Positions 48,982 through 59,193 of a DNA stretch of 64,000 nucleotides are shown here, in pieces. The notes beneath the pieces are model-generated. The model ran no database searches and was not told where the DNA came from. It saw nothing but the letters and a program-made list of their open reading frames with translations. A program made the translations under genes and the position numbers. Source of the stretch: Bartonella sp. MM73XJBT.G (GTDB lineage: Bacteria; Pseudomonadota; Alphaproteobacteria; Rhizobiales; Rhizobiaceae); NCBI RefSeq assembly GCF_028618435.1, contig NZ_JAQISW010000005.1:62001-126000 (forward strand), given 5' to 3'. Position 1 is the stretch's first letter. Each line of letters starts with the position of its first letter.

Positions 48982-49734
48982 CTATTCCCCTTGTCTCTCA
49001 CATTCTGATTCACTTATTTCATTTTCTGCAGGTGACCAATAAACCTGCACAAGATGAGGGGAATTACGCAAAATTGCCCGAATCGGCATTTCTATTTCAG
49101 ATCCATCTTGACAAGCCTCTTCAAAGCAATCGCGTTTCTGAAAACCTTCAAAATGGAGAATAATACAACGAGATTGCATAATAACTGGCAAAGTTAGTGA
49201 GAGTCTTGGCTCAAAAGCACTCTTGGCATGAAGTGGTAAAACAAGTGCTTGTGTTCGAAGATCAAGTGCTTGCTTTAAACGATCAGCATCAGGAAAAAAA
49301 GAAGCCGTATGTCCATCATTCCCCATTCCTAAAACAACAACATCAAAGGGTTTAGGTAAAGTATTAACACGACTTGCTGCTGAAAAAGCCGCAAGCTCAA
49401 CGGTGCGGGCCTTATGATAAAGCCCTACAAAATGCGCTTTAGCTGCAAAATTTTGTAATAAATGATGCCGTACCATATGTTCATTGGAACGCTCATGGTG
49501 AGCAGGTACAAAGCGCTCATCGACCAAAGTAATGATAATATTTTGCCAGTCAATGTCAGCCTTTGATAAATAATGGAAAAACAATTCTGGTGTTTTTCCA
49601 CCAGAAACCGCCAAAATTGCACGTTTTCTCTCAAGTACAGCTATACTAAGCTCTGCTGCAACACGGTCAGCCAACGCTAAAGCAAGAGTCGTGGGTGTTT
49701 CAAAATTTAAACGGTCAATATTCATTCCATGCAT
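48982..49734 (-). CDS. pgl: 6-phosphogluconolactonase
   Basis: Hydrolyses 6-phosphogluconolactone to 6-phosphogluconate; 250 residues of the DevB/SOL type. Typical motifs are LAVSGGKTPELFFHYLS (the sugar-phosphate loop), ITLVDERFVPAHHERSNEHMVR, VVLGMGNDGHTASFFPDAD. It begins 17 bases after the zwf stop and precedes edd. MNIDRLNFE at the third codon after the chosen start is an alternative beginning. Confidence 0.94.
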   Translation of the reverse strand: MHGMNIDRLNFETPTTLALALADRVAAELSIAVLERKRAILAVSGGKTPELFFHYLSKADIDWQNIIITLVDERFVPAHHERSNEHMVRHHLLQNFAAKAHFVGLYHKARTVELAAFSAASRVNTLPKPFDVVVLGMGNDGHTASFFPDADRLKQALDLRTQALVLPLHAKSAFEPRLSLTLPVIMQSRCIILHFEGFQKRDCFEEACQDGSEIEMPIRAILRNSPHLVQVYWSPAENEISESECERQGE

Positions 49735-49751
49735 ACTTATTGTTTATCGCT

Positions 49752-51224
49752 CTAAACTAAATTGTTCCACATACGTCCATCACGTTCCATTAAAATTATC
49801 GAAGCAGGCGGTCCCCATGAACCAGCGCTATAACCATGAACAGGCTGTTTTATTGCTTGCCATCCCTCAATAATAGGATCAATCCAATGCCAAGCCGCTT
49901 CAACTTCGTCACGACGCATAAAGAGTGTTTGATCTCCGCGAATAACATCCATCAATAAGCGTTCATAAGCATCAGGATTACGTTGAGAAAATGCAGAAGC
50001 AAAACTCATATCCAGGGGGATATGACGAAATCGCATACCACCAGAACCTGGATCCTTAATCATCAACCATTGTTTGACGCCTTCATCAGGCTGGAGGCGA
50101 ATAACAAGCCGATTAGAAAAAATCTCATTCGAATCCACATTAAAAATATTATGTGGAATGGATTTGAAAACAACCACAATTTCAGACATTCGCGTAGGCA
50201 TACGCTTACCAGTTCGTAAATAAAAAGGTGTATCTGCCCAACGCCAATTATTAACCTTAACCTTCAACGCTACAAATGTTTCGCTCTTACTTTCTCTTCC
50301 CAAGTCTTCAAGATAAGATCCCACAGGATCACCCTTCAAGACACCAGAAAGATACTGCCCACGTACAGTATGGTGCTCTACATTATGAACATCAAGAGGT
50401 GTTAAAGAATGTAAAACTTTCAGTTTTTCATCACGTACAGCATTTGCTCTATTCGTAAATGGTATTTCCATCGCCACCAAACAGAGCAATTGCAGCATAT
50501 GATTTTGCACCATATCGCGTAGTGCACCTGCACTTTCATAATATTCTGCACGCCCTTCCAAACCTAAAGATTCAGCAACCGTTATTTGAACATGATCAAT
50601 ATAATTGGAATTCCATAACGGCTCATAAAGTGTATTAACAAATCGCAATGCCATCAGATTTTGAACAGTTTCCTTGCCAAGATAATGATCAATGCGAAAG
50701 ATTTGATCTTCATTACAAACACTTGCAAATGCATCGTTAAGCGAAACAGCTGTTTTTACATCACGACCAATAGGTTTTTCAATGATAATTCGTGTTTGTG
50801 GCGTCACCAAATTGCTTTTCCCCAACTTCATCGCAATATCAGAAAAAAGTGACGAACCAACAGCCAAATAAAAAGCCCGAATATCTGTTGAAACTTGTGA
50901 CAATACCAGCGCAAGATCTTGCCACCCTTGGTTTGAGGAAACATCAACAGAAACGTAAGTCAAACGTGCAAGAAAGCGATGAAGTTCAGTTGAATTGAGA
51001 TCTTTTGGATGAATATGTGCTTCTAAAGAAGCCCGAACAAAATTTTGATATTCTTCATTACTCCATGCAGAACGAGCAACCCCAATAATACGCGTGGGCT
51101 CATTAAATTGCCCAACACACTGACAATGATAGAGAGCAGGCATAAGTTTGCGCGCTGCTAAGTCACCATTACCACCAAAAACAATACAATCAAAGGGAGA
51201 AACTGGAATAATTTTACTTACCAT
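49752..51224 (-). CDS. zwf: glucose-6-phosphate dehydrogenase
   Basis: Entry enzyme of the oxidative pentose-phosphate and Entner-Doudoroff routes, 490 residues; oxidises glucose-6-phosphate with NADP. CIVFGGNGDLAARKLMPALYH is the dinucleotide site with GGNGDLA (usually GASGDLA). IDHYLGKETVQNLMALRF holds the active-site histidine and lysine (R-I-D-H-Y-L-G-K). FYLRTGKRMPTRMSEIVVVFK is the substrate domain. As first gene of zwf-pgl-edd its promoter lies in the 136 bases after the flavin oxidoreductase gene. Confidence 0.97.
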   Translation of the reverse strand: MVSKIIPVSPFDCIVFGGNGDLAARKLMPALYHCQCVGQFNEPTRIIGVARSAWSNEEYQNFVRASLEAHIHPKDLNSTELHRFLARLTYVSVDVSSNQGWQDLALVLSQVSTDIRAFYLAVGSSLFSDIAMKLGKSNLVTPQTRIIIEKPIGRDVKTAVSLNDAFASVCNEDQIFRIDHYLGKETVQNLMALRFVNTLYEPLWNSNYIDHVQITVAESLGLEGRAEYYESAGALRDMVQNHMLQLLCLVAMEIPFTNRANAVRDEKLKVLHSLTPLDVHNVEHHTVRGQYLSGVLKGDPVGSYLEDLGRESKSETFVALKVKVNNWRWADTPFYLRTGKRMPTRMSEIVVVFKSIPHNIFNVDSNEIFSNRLVIRLQPDEGVKQWLMIKDPGSGGMRFRHIPLDMSFASAFSQRNPDAYERLLMDVIRGDQTLFMRRDEVEAAWHWIDPIIEGWQAIKQPVHGYSAGSWGPPASIILMERDGRMWNNLV

Positions 51225-51360
51225 GAACTTATTTATTTTTCTATTCGATTATTCAATCCTATATTACTTATAACCTATATTACTTATAACAGCTTTCATC
51301 ATTAAAGCAGGCAGAACCTAAACAAGCCATTAATTTTCTAAATTTCAATCAATGTTTCTG

Positions 51361-52644
51361 TTAAAAATGATCCATTAAAGAAAACCAACGCATTGCTAAA
51401 AATATAAGCGGATAACGCAAAATTCTTCCTCCCGGAAAAGATGAAATCTTTAAGTCTTGAAAAGAGGCAAAACGTTCATGATTCCCAGTTAACCATTCTG
51501 CGTATAATTTTCCCATAAAAGGAGCAAGTATAACGCCATGCCCTGAATAACCACCACAATAAGTAATTCTTGAGAAAAGTTGTCGAACATAAGGCATTCG
51601 TTCAACCGTGATGGCGACCGTTGCACCCCAATGATGGGTTAGATTAACAGAGTGTAGCTGAGGATAAATTTCAGTAATCTGGCGTTTTATACGTTTTTCT
51701 AAATTTGCAGGATATTGATTATCGTAGCTTTCTACTCCACCAAATAATAAGTGATTATCCACGCTTTTGCGAAAATAGCGAACCATAAAACGAGAATCAT
51801 CAACCGATTCGCCCCCTTGAAGAATCGGGCTGTCTTTCTCTAACGGTTTTGTTGCTCCAATATAAGAGCGAAGAGAAAAAATCTTTTTCTCAACAAATCC
51901 TTGAAGTCCAAGTTTATACGCATTGGTCGCAAGTAAAACATGCTCCGCTCTTATATTTCCCCGTTTTGTTATCACCCTCCAATGGTTACCATTGCGTTCC
52001 ACTCCTGTTGCTTGGGTTTTCTCATAAAGCTTAGCACCAACATTTTTCGCATTTTTTGCTAACCCAACAATAAGCTTTAAGGGATTAATATGACCCGTAT
52101 CGGCATCATAAATACCACCATGATAAAAAGAGGAACCAAGCCGTTTTACTGTTTCATCCCTATCCATAAAAGTAAGACCGTAATAACCATAACGCTGCAT
52201 CGTTTCTATATGCCGTTGATAAGATGCTCGTTCACGTTTTTTATGGGTAACAGAAAGCTGTCCTCGCATAAAATCGCATTGACAATTGGGCATTGCACAC
52301 CAAGATAAGATATCTCTTTTGGCTTCTTCAGCTAAATCAAACAAAGCCTTGCTTCGCTCAAAACCATATTTTTTCTCTAGTGTTTCTACCCATTGCCGTT
52401 GCCCCGTTCCTAATTGCCCACCATTGCGCCCTGAAGCACCATCACCAAAACGCGAAGCTTCACACAAAACAACATGCACTCCAGACTTCGCTAAATGGTA
52501 AGCAGCCGAAAGTCCGGTAAATCCACCTCCAATAATAATCACATCACACTGTATATTTTCATTTAAAAACGGATAAGAGGGGCGTTCTTCTAAAGTGTCC
52601 TCATACCAAGAAATTCCTGGAGAAATCGGATTATAATCAATCAT
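51361..52644 (-). CDS. FAD-dependent oxidoreductase, gamma-glutamylputrescine oxidase-like
   Basis: A DAO-family flavoprotein, 427 residues. CDVIIIGGGFTGLSAAYHLAKSG is the Rossmann FAD motif (G-x-G-x-x-G); ASRFGDGASGRNGGQLGTGQR is the RNGGQ block for flavin linkage, typical of PuuB/OrdL oxidases. TYCGGYSGHGVILAPFMGKL is the C-terminal FAD contact. ATG 52644 has GAGG nine bases upstream; it lies just beyond the stop of the preceding glutamine synthetase-like gene, so the two are co-transcribed. With that partner, oxidation of gamma-glutamylputrescine or a related amine is the most probable reaction; the other enzymes of the pathway (PuuC, PuuD) are not seen here. Confidence 0.84.
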   Translation of the reverse strand: MIDYNPISPGISWYEDTLEERPSYPFLNENIQCDVIIIGGGFTGLSAAYHLAKSGVHVVLCEASRFGDGASGRNGGQLGTGQRQWVETLEKKYGFERSKALFDLAEEAKRDILSWCAMPNCQCDFMRGQLSVTHKKRERASYQRHIETMQRYGYYGLTFMDRDETVKRLGSSFYHGGIYDADTGHINPLKLIVGLAKNAKNVGAKLYEKTQATGVERNGNHWRVITKRGNIRAEHVLLATNAYKLGLQGFVEKKIFSLRSYIGATKPLEKDSPILQGGESVDDSRFMVRYFRKSVDNHLLFGGVESYDNQYPANLEKRIKRQITEIYPQLHSVNLTHHWGATVAITVERMPYVRQLFSRITYCGGYSGHGVILAPFMGKLYAEWLTGNHERFASFQDLKISSFPGGRILRYPLIFLAMRWFSLMDHF

Positions 52645-52655
52645 CGTGATAAACC

Positions 52656-54083
52656 TCAAACATTAAGCAAGAGATATTCGCGCTCCCACGGGCTAATCAC
52701 TTCCATAAAAGTTTCAAATTCCTGTCGTTTGATTGCAGCATAAGTACTGACAAACACATCCCCTAAAATAGCACGTATCGCTCTATCTTGTTCAAATAAA
52801 TTGACCGCTTCAATGAGACCACGCGGTAATTCAATGCTATCAGCATTCACATTACTTGTTGTTGGCTCATCGGGTTCAAGCTTTTGCTGTAGCCCAATGA
52901 GACCGCAAGCCAAAGAAGCCGCAAGCGCTAAATAAGGATTAGAATCTGACGAGGGAAGCCTATTTTCAACACGCCGTGCTTGAGGAGCAGAACGAGGTAC
53001 ACGAAATGCTGTGGTACGGTTATCATATCCCCATCGTAAATTAACCGGTGCTGAAATATCAGGCATAAGACGTCGATAGGAATTTACATAAGGAGCAAGC
53101 ATTACAAGTGATCCTGCCATATGTCTTTGTAATCCACCAATAAAATGACGAAAACAAACACTTTCTTCACCATCCTTTTGTGTAAAAATGTTCATACCTG
53201 TCTTCTTATCAACAACGGATTGATGAATATGCATCGCAGAACCTGGCTGCCCTTGAATAGGCTTGGCCATAAAAGTAGCATACATATTATGCTTTAGTGC
53301 TGCTTCACGAATTGTTCGTTTAAACATAAAAACTTGATCGGCTAATTCGATGGGATCACCATGGCGTAAATTGATTTCAAATTGCCCTGCCCCTTCCTCA
53401 TGAATGAGGGTATCAATCTCCAACCCTTGCGCTTCCGAAAAATGATAAATATCATCAATGAACTCATCAAATTCATTCACACCGGCAATCGAATACCCTT
53501 GTCCCCCACCAATTGAACGTCCAGAACGCCCAACTGGAGGAACTAAAGGATAATCAGGATCAGGATTTTTCTGTACTAAATAAAACTCAATTTCTGGTGA
53601 AACAACCGGCATTAGATCCATTTGTGTATAAAAATCAACGACTTTTCGCAAAACATTTCGTGGTGTGTAATCGACAACATGTCCATTTTGATACACAAGA
53701 TCACAAATCACTTGTGCTGTGGGAGCATCTTCCCATGGTACAATGCTTAATGTAGACAAATCAGGCTCAAGGCGTAGATCACCATCAGTTTTGGGATATT
53801 CAAAACCATGACCATCTTCAGGATAATCTCCTGAGATTGTTGCGACAAAAACCGCTGAAGGTAATGCCAATGATGTTTCCGAGGTAAATTTTTTAGAAAG
53901 CATCATTTTGCCACGGGGTACCCCCGCTTGATCAGGAGTAATACATTCAATATCTTCTACATTACGGAAAGCTAGCCACTGCGAAACTTGCTGCCAATTG
54001 CTTACACCTCGTAATTTTTTAAGAAAACCAGAAACAGGCTTAGAGCCTTTTTTTTTCATTTGTTTACCATTTTTCACAACCAT
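52656..54083 (-). CDS. glutamine synthetase family, gamma-glutamylputrescine synthetase-like
   Basis: A 475-residue GSIII/PuuA-like ligase. It lacks the C-terminal adenylylation loop of GlnA. EFYLVQKNPDPDYPLVP, THEEGAGQFEINLRHGDPIELAD and FMAKPIQGQPGSAMHIHQSV contain the metal- and glutamate-binding motifs, and RVPRSAPQARRVENRLPSSDSNPYLALAA the C-terminal R-x-E-x-R element (each quoted in parts). PuuA joins glutamate to putrescine; the adjoining flavin oxidase supports an amine substrate. The N-terminal 30 residues are basic. A true nitrogen-assimilation role is less likely. Confidence 0.84.
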   Translation of the reverse strand: MVVKNGKQMKKKGSKPVSGFLKKLRGVSNWQQVSQWLAFRNVEDIECITPDQAGVPRGKMMLSKKFTSETSLALPSAVFVATISGDYPEDGHGFEYPKTDGDLRLEPDLSTLSIVPWEDAPTAQVICDLVYQNGHVVDYTPRNVLRKVVDFYTQMDLMPVVSPEIEFYLVQKNPDPDYPLVPPVGRSGRSIGGGQGYSIAGVNEFDEFIDDIYHFSEAQGLEIDTLIHEEGAGQFEINLRHGDPIELADQVFMFKRTIREAALKHNMYATFMAKPIQGQPGSAMHIHQSVVDKKTGMNIFTQKDGEESVCFRHFIGGLQRHMAGSLVMLAPYVNSYRRLMPDISAPVNLRWGYDNRTTAFRVPRSAPQARRVENRLPSSDSNPYLALAASLACGLIGLQQKLEPDEPTTSNVNADSIELPRGLIEAVNLFEQDRAIRAILGDVFVSTYAAIKRQEFETFMEVISPWEREYLLLNV

Positions 54084-54468
54084 AACACACCAATTTTAAA
54101 AACAATCAAAGCCCGCTATTATGGTATCATTTCATGTTTAAGCGTTACTAAAAATCCTTATCAACTTAATTTTTAGAGAATATGCAACTCCCATCAAGGC
54201 AAAAGAGTCCTTGTTATTATTATAAGCTGCTTATCATATTAAACATAGTGAAAAATGACACTGCATGTGATACATCTGTGCTAACGTTCTGTTTATAAAA
54301 AACAAAAGTCCTAAAGCTATTCTGGCAAGCAATAACCATATAAAATCTTATAGTGGAAGATCAACGTAATTATGATAGCTCTACTTTTAATGTCCACAAA
54401 GAAGCGATACGCATCGCCACTTCTGCTTCCTAAATCTATACAACAAAATACCCAATCATAGCTTCTCA
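54084..54468. other. intergenic, no gene seen
   Basis: About 385 bases upstream of the puuA-like gene. AT-rich near that gene, with normal composition farther on. It presumably carries the promoter of the puuA-puuB pair. No operator or RNA structure can be supported. Confidence 0.4.
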
Positions 54469-54630
54469 TTAACTGCGCCTTACCGCAACTGCGATAAATG
54501 CTTGAGACAACGAGAAGCGCTCAGCATTCGTGGACAGCTGAACGAAAGGCGAATTTCCTATTCTGCTAACAAATCTAGCTTGATTGAGAACACCACCCTC
54601 CTCAATGATTTTCTTGCCCCTCTCCAAACG
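54469..54630 (-). pseudogene. C-terminal fragment of an unidentified protein
   Basis: After TAG 54631-54633 the minus strand is open for 54 codons: LERGKKIIEEGGVLNQARFVS then IGNSPFVQLSTNAERFSLS and QAFIAVAVRRS, with TAA at 54469-54471. The piece has clear protein character and higher GC than the flanks, but no start. It stands behind the decarboxylase-acetyltransferase gene on the same strand and may be the end of a further, deleted cassette gene. I do not recognise it. Confidence 0.4.
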
Positions 54631-54740
54631 CTATACATATGACTTCTGACTTCTTATTTGCCCAGCTGAATCTTATTCAGCATTGACAATTTACCTCATC
54701 GGTACAAACTGACACAGTATATCAAGAAATACTTTTTTAG

Positions 54741-56510
54741 CTAATCATACATTATAAAGCTATAAATATTCTGATCATGAAAAACTCCGTTTAACAATTC
54801 AGCTTTTTTCAATCTTCCCTCAAGCTCAAAGCCACAGCGCTGTGCTACTGCGTTGCTTTTTTGGTTGTCTACTGAGCATGTTATGACAAATCTTTTTATT
54901 TCGCCAGATTTCAAATAAGACTGTATCAAGGCCTCCACAGACTTAGTGATAATCCCTTTTCCTTGAAGTTTTAAATCAAGCCAATAGCCGATATAAGCGG
55001 TCTTATTACCACTATCAATCCTATTGAAAGAAAGTAATCCCACTGGAACTTCATCAAACAAAATAGCATATGTTTTTCCATCATTCTTCTGATGTTGTAA
55101 AAAGCAAACGTCAAGAAAAATAGCTTCATCATATTCATTCGTAACATAACGTGGCCAAGCCATATATTGACTGAATTCCTTTCTATTACGATCTATAATA
55201 TTAAAAAGTTCGGAAGCATATCTCGAGGACGCGGGTGCGAGTTGAATATTTTTATCCACACTAATAGCTTCCTCTCTATACAATAAATCTACTCGCCCAG
55301 CTGGTAAGGCATTTTCTGCAAGCCTAGCTGTTACGATTTCTTTTTTGTATAAAGCGTATACGGGAGGTTTAAAACGCGTCCATTCATGAGCAGTTTGTAA
55401 ATCATAAGAACCGCAACCGCGAATAATAAACAACTGATCTTTGCCCAAACCATAATCTGCCTTGGGAAAAAGGCAGTCATTTTCAAAACAGTTAAAACCT
55501 ACTAATATCTGACCATGTTTACCACAAGCGTTTTTTTTCTCTTCTAACGGCACAAGCGAATGATGCCAAACACGGACAGAAGGTATCCAGTTAATGCCAA
55601 GATTTGTCTGTATGATATCGACCTGATCGCGCTTTTTAATACTCACAGTTCTTCCTACAGCATAACCATGATCTTCGCTGATATACCTACCAAGCTCAAA
55701 AATCAATTTCCATCTAGCAGGTAAAGTGAGATCTTGTTCAGATAAAACATTAAAAATTTCTTGGAAAAACTCCCGTGGTTTTGTAGCCGTAACTCCAGCA
55801 TCTGCTGAAAAGGAGTCTGCTGGAAATCCGCCCCCCATATCAAGATACCCTCCCTTAGGCATATTTTTTAAAAGGAAGGGAAGCCAATCACGCAAGTTCT
55901 CAATAATTCGTGCCGAACTTTCCAGATTCGCATCTATATGAAGATGAAAGCCCTTAAGATAAACATTCTTGCAAGATTGCAGCAAGGGAACGATTTCTTC
56001 CTCAAACTCTTCCACTGTCACTCCAAAACGAGAACGCTGGCTATCTTTGTAAAAATGCGCCAATCTTAAGCCCAGACCCACTACGCGGTCAGTATCAGAA
56101 ACCAGATCAATTATGGCCTTGAGTTCGTGCGGGCTGTCGACATGAATGAGTGCCTTTTCAGCAATCCCTTGAGAAAGATCTTTGAGAGATTTATAAGGTC
56201 CATCCAATACAATCCTATCGCCAGTAAAACCCGCCTTTAAAGCTAGCTGAAGCTCATCTGCCGTGCATACTTCTGCACTGAGTCCGTGCTCAGCGATTAG
56301 TCGCAACAACAAACCTAACGAGCATGACTTAACCGAAACAGCAATAACTGCGTCCAGAAAATATTGCTGACAGACCGCTTGCAGATGCAGAACCCGTTCC
56401 AGCGCAGAATCAACATCGAATATAAAAAATGGCTCGTCGCTATAAGGCTGGCGTTCACGTAGTCGTTTAGCTGCCATGATGATATTTTGAGCTACTATTT
56501 TTTGCGCCAT
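54741..56510 (-). CDS. fold-type III PLP decarboxylase fused to a GNAT acetyltransferase
   Basis: One uninterrupted 589-residue protein with two domains. Residues 1-400 are a PLP-dependent amino-acid decarboxylase of the alanine-racemase fold (ornithine/diaminopimelate group). IAVSVKSCSLGLLLRLIAEHG carries the PLP lysine (V-K-S/A-C/N), YLDMGGGFPADSFS is the glycine-rich phosphate loop, FELGRYISEDHG follows, and VGFNCFENDCLFPKAD is the counterpart of the G-P-x-C-x-x-x-D active site. Residues 420-589 are a RimJ/RimL-type N-acetyltransferase (YIGYWLDLKLQGKGIITKSVEALIQ with the acetyl-CoA Q-G-K-G-I; AVAQRCGFELEGRLKKAE). Decarboxylating an amino acid to an amine and acylating it would be a logical sequence. 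Its start overlaps the methyltransferase remnant by 16 bases. All motifs seem intact. Confidence 0.82.
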   Translation of the reverse strand: MAQKIVAQNIIMAAKRLRERQPYSDEPFFIFDVDSALERVLHLQAVCQQYFLDAVIAVSVKSCSLGLLLRLIAEHGLSAEVCTADELQLALKAGFTGDRIVLDGPYKSLKDLSQGIAEKALIHVDSPHELKAIIDLVSDTDRVVGLGLRLAHFYKDSQRSRFGVTVEEFEEEIVPLLQSCKNVYLKGFHLHIDANLESSARIIENLRDWLPFLLKNMPKGGYLDMGGGFPADSFSADAGVTATKPREFFQEIFNVLSEQDLTLPARWKLIFELGRYISEDHGYAVGRTVSIKKRDQVDIIQTNLGINWIPSVRVWHHSLVPLEEKKNACGKHGQILVGFNCFENDCLFPKADYGLGKDQLFIIRGCGSYDLQTAHEWTRFKPPVYALYKKEIVTARLAENALPAGRVDLLYREEAISVDKNIQLAPASSRYASELFNIIDRNRKEFSQYMAWPRYVTNEYDEAIFLDVCFLQHQKNDGKTYAILFDEVPVGLLSFNRIDSGNKTAYIGYWLDLKLQGKGIITKSVEALIQSYLKSGEIKRFVITCSVDNQKSNAVAQRCGFELEGRLKKAELLNGVFHDQNIYSFIMYD

Positions 56511-57296
56511 AACTGTATGGTAACTCCCTGATAATCTCGTTGAGCATTAAGAGGAGCACGGATAGCAAGATATCGCTCATAAAATGCATCCTGTATATTT
56601 TCCTCAAGCGAACAAATGAACTTATTTTCAATTCTAATATATCTACGAAGATTGTCTTTAAGCTCATCATAGGATCGAGACGATAATTCATAATCTTTTT
56701 CTTGATCCAGTTCCAATCCTGCTTTGCCCAAAAAGTCATGCCAATAATGCAGCGTCGAAGCAGGATCAGGTTTGAACCCTATAGCGCTATAAACGTCAGT
56801 AATCATTTTATCGCTAAGCGCCCTTCTATAGTAAAAATTTGAAGTACAAAGAATACCCTCTACTTTCAAAACACGACTGACCTCAGACAGCGGTTGTTCT
56901 CTTGCTTGAAAAAATGCAAAATCACATCCACCAAGTACATGAACGTTTCTGCATAAAAAGGAAGGCTGCAGGCGTCAGAAGCTTGATAGCGTAAACGACT
57001 ATCCGCAGCAAGCTTAGCGGCCAACTCACGAGCAATAATGATTGCTACTTCAGATATATCAATGCCCTCTGCAGAAGATCCAGTTTTTTCAAAACAATAA
57101 CGCGAACTGTAACCGGTAGAGCCAGCAAGATCTAACAACACAGAATCGCGATGAATGCCTGCATGCTCGATCTCATAATCAACAGTATAATTACCACTGA
57201 GCAGCGTATTATCCTGTTTCATCAGCGCTACAAAATCAAGATACTCATCGAACAAATGTCTTCAAACTTCGCAAATGTATCACTAAGCTCCATCAT
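56495..57296 (-). pseudogene. SAM-dependent methyltransferase, two frameshifts
   Basis: From ATG 57296 (GGAG seven bases upstream) the protein begins MMELSDTFAKFED and is out of frame after 13 codons. The second frame (57255 onward) holds SAM motif I as VLLDLAGSTGYSSRYC and GIDISEVAIIIARELAAKL (motif II), then drifts at about 56940. Only a second shift restores HVLGGCDFAFFQAREQP and LSEVSRVLKVEGILCTSNFYY, the post-I and motif IV-VI region, before RIENKFICSL and the end at 56495. A single class I methyltransferase of about 265 residues is thus split by two indels. It would have worked with the decarboxylase-GNAT protein, whose start it overlaps. Confidence 0.72.
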
Positions 57297-57309
57297 ATAA
57301 TTTTCTCCT

Positions 57310-57760
57310 TATAGGCTTTCTTTAAAACAGCTCTCCAGCGCAAAGTAAAGCCTTTGTTCTCCCTCTCGCTTTAAAAATACCGCAAATCCGGCGTGTAAGA
57401 GCCTAAGAGCGTCACGATTTTAAACCTCCTTGGCAATTTAGAAAATAATTTTACTTCGGAGCATTATCATTGATGTTACGCAAATTCTTTCTCAATATTA
57501 CTCTTATAAACCACATGATCATACACGCTTTTCTCACTCGTCCCAGCGGTCCGTTCTAAATTCGCCAAAAATCTCTCCTTGCAAAACATTCTTGCAACGC
57601 TATAGTCTTGGTCAGTTCGTTTTAAATATCTAATACCATCAATAGTAAGATTGACATGCGCTTTATTAAGGGTTTCCTCTGCGCACTCTAAAAAGCTTGT
57701 GATTTCTTTGCAAAATCTAATATATACCCACTCTTTAGAAAAACATCAATATTATAAGCT
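57310..57760 (-). pseudogene. degenerate duplicate of the 3' part of the type III restriction gene
   Basis: Base-by-base comparison with the intact res gene shows the same order of words in the same orientation. CCAGCGCAAAGTAAAGCC (57339 region) matches CCAGCACAAAGTAAAGC of res. Likewise CTTGGCAATTTAGAAAATAA, CCACATGATCATACACGC and ATACCATCAATAGTAAGA match 59835-60035 of res. The copy covers the DNA for roughly residues 860-1000 of Res but has many indels, so no frame survives. It stops short of the PD-(D/E)xK end. It must come from a duplication or from a second restriction locus that was deleted in part. Confidence 0.75.
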
Positions 57761-57959
57761 TCTTGATCTGTTCGCTCCGATACTTCTGGCTCATAGCAGC
57801 ACAATCATTTGGCGTATTCAAATCGGTCAGCATCTCTACTAAAAACGATGTACAGCTATTCATTTCGATGAAATCCATATAAGATGACCCACACACTATT
57901 TTTTTTCTATGTCTTTATGTAAGTAATAGGCAAAATCCTATTCAACTGTATCTTCACCC

Positions 57960-59193
57960 TCAAAACTGCCCATCTTTTATTAACTTTTTATCAGTATAAA
58001 ACCAAGCCAAATTAAGCGGGATAATTAAACATATACAAAGCAAGGCGAAACAAAAAGCTGCTTCTATACAAACATTATTCGCCAACCAACCTATCAGCAC
58101 AAGCGCTAAAATACCCAAAATACGTGCAAGGAAACTAACAATGGATAAAACCGTATTCGCATTCTTTTGTTGAATATGTTTTAAAAATTCTGCTTCAAAC
58201 TGCGTTAGGGGGACAGAAAAAAACTGTGAAATACGGTGAATAAAATAAGGGGAGCCCAACTGTTTGCAACGAGAAGCAAAGCAAGCATAACAATAGCACT
58301 CAAGACCAGTGAACATAAAGTTATCGCCATAGGAGCATATTTTTTTATAAGATATTTAATGACAAAGCAATTAAATAAGTATTCCATGAGAGTATAAGAC
58401 ACAAAGCACAAACCAAGAATAAGAATTCTAGTCTTTTCTGTTGCATTGTCTAATGCTCCTGCTTGTCCTAAAATAAAAGGTTGCCAAAATGAAATATTGG
58501 CTGCAATGCAGCAACAATAAAACCACATATCAATATATAATATAACCTGATTTTTGAGGTAACTAAATAAATAAAAGCTTCTGCTGCATGCAACAAAGAA
58601 CCCGAGTCCCTTGGCTGACGTCCCGAAACGGATGCAATACCTATCCCCCTCACCCGACTAAACCAGAATACAAGCACGAGAAACCCGAAAGAACAAAAAT
58701 AATATGCCGACTGATAATTATCCATACACAAAACAATAAGAACACCTAGCGCACCAGCAACCGTATTCATGAATGCTGTCAGTTCCCGCTTATAGGCATT
58801 TACTTGGTGGTAGATCAAACTACCCTTGTCACCACCACCATCGATTAAGCCTTTAATCCATGCGCTATCCGTGCCAGAACATAAAGCAAAGCCTAAAGCA
58901 TAAATAATTTCTGCCAGAATTAAGACAGAAAGATTAGCCCCGTGAGTACATAAAAAGAAGAAGAGCGCAAAAAAAAAACATGATAGGATAACATTTTGTT
59001 TAACGCCGAGTTTATCTCCTAAAATCCCACAAGGCACTTCAAAAATACAAATAGCCACGCTAAACACAATTTGCAATAAAGCTAACTGTGTTATACTAAT
59101 GCCCATAGACAATAAAAAAAGCATGGAAGGAACCGGTAATCAAACGAACACCACTCATTGCCGCACAGCCATAGAGCAATTTTTAAACTTCAT
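57960..59193 (-). pseudogene. MFS transporter (exporter-like), multiple frameshifts
   Basis: Three overlapping open pieces plus a broken N-terminus reconstruct one 12-helix major facilitator protein. ATG 59193 overlaps the preceding gene as ATGA. The start MSGVRLITGSFHA is out of frame with LSMGISITQLALLQIVFSV and EVPCGILGDKLG (the conserved G-x-x-x-D-R/K loop 2-3 motif). A shift near 58500 leads to NISFWQPFILGQAGAL, and another near 58220 to VPLTQFEAEFLKHIQ, which continues to GWLANNVCIEAAFCFALLCI and the end. At least four indels disable it. Its place between the small protein and the methyltransferase suggests it exported the product of the cassette. Confidence 0.75.

Noticed and set aside
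51254-51290. Direct repeat of about 16 bases (CCTATATTACTTATAA twice) upstream of zwf
   Set aside because: Only two AT-rich copies in tandem, compatible with slippage; no regulator-binding symmetry.
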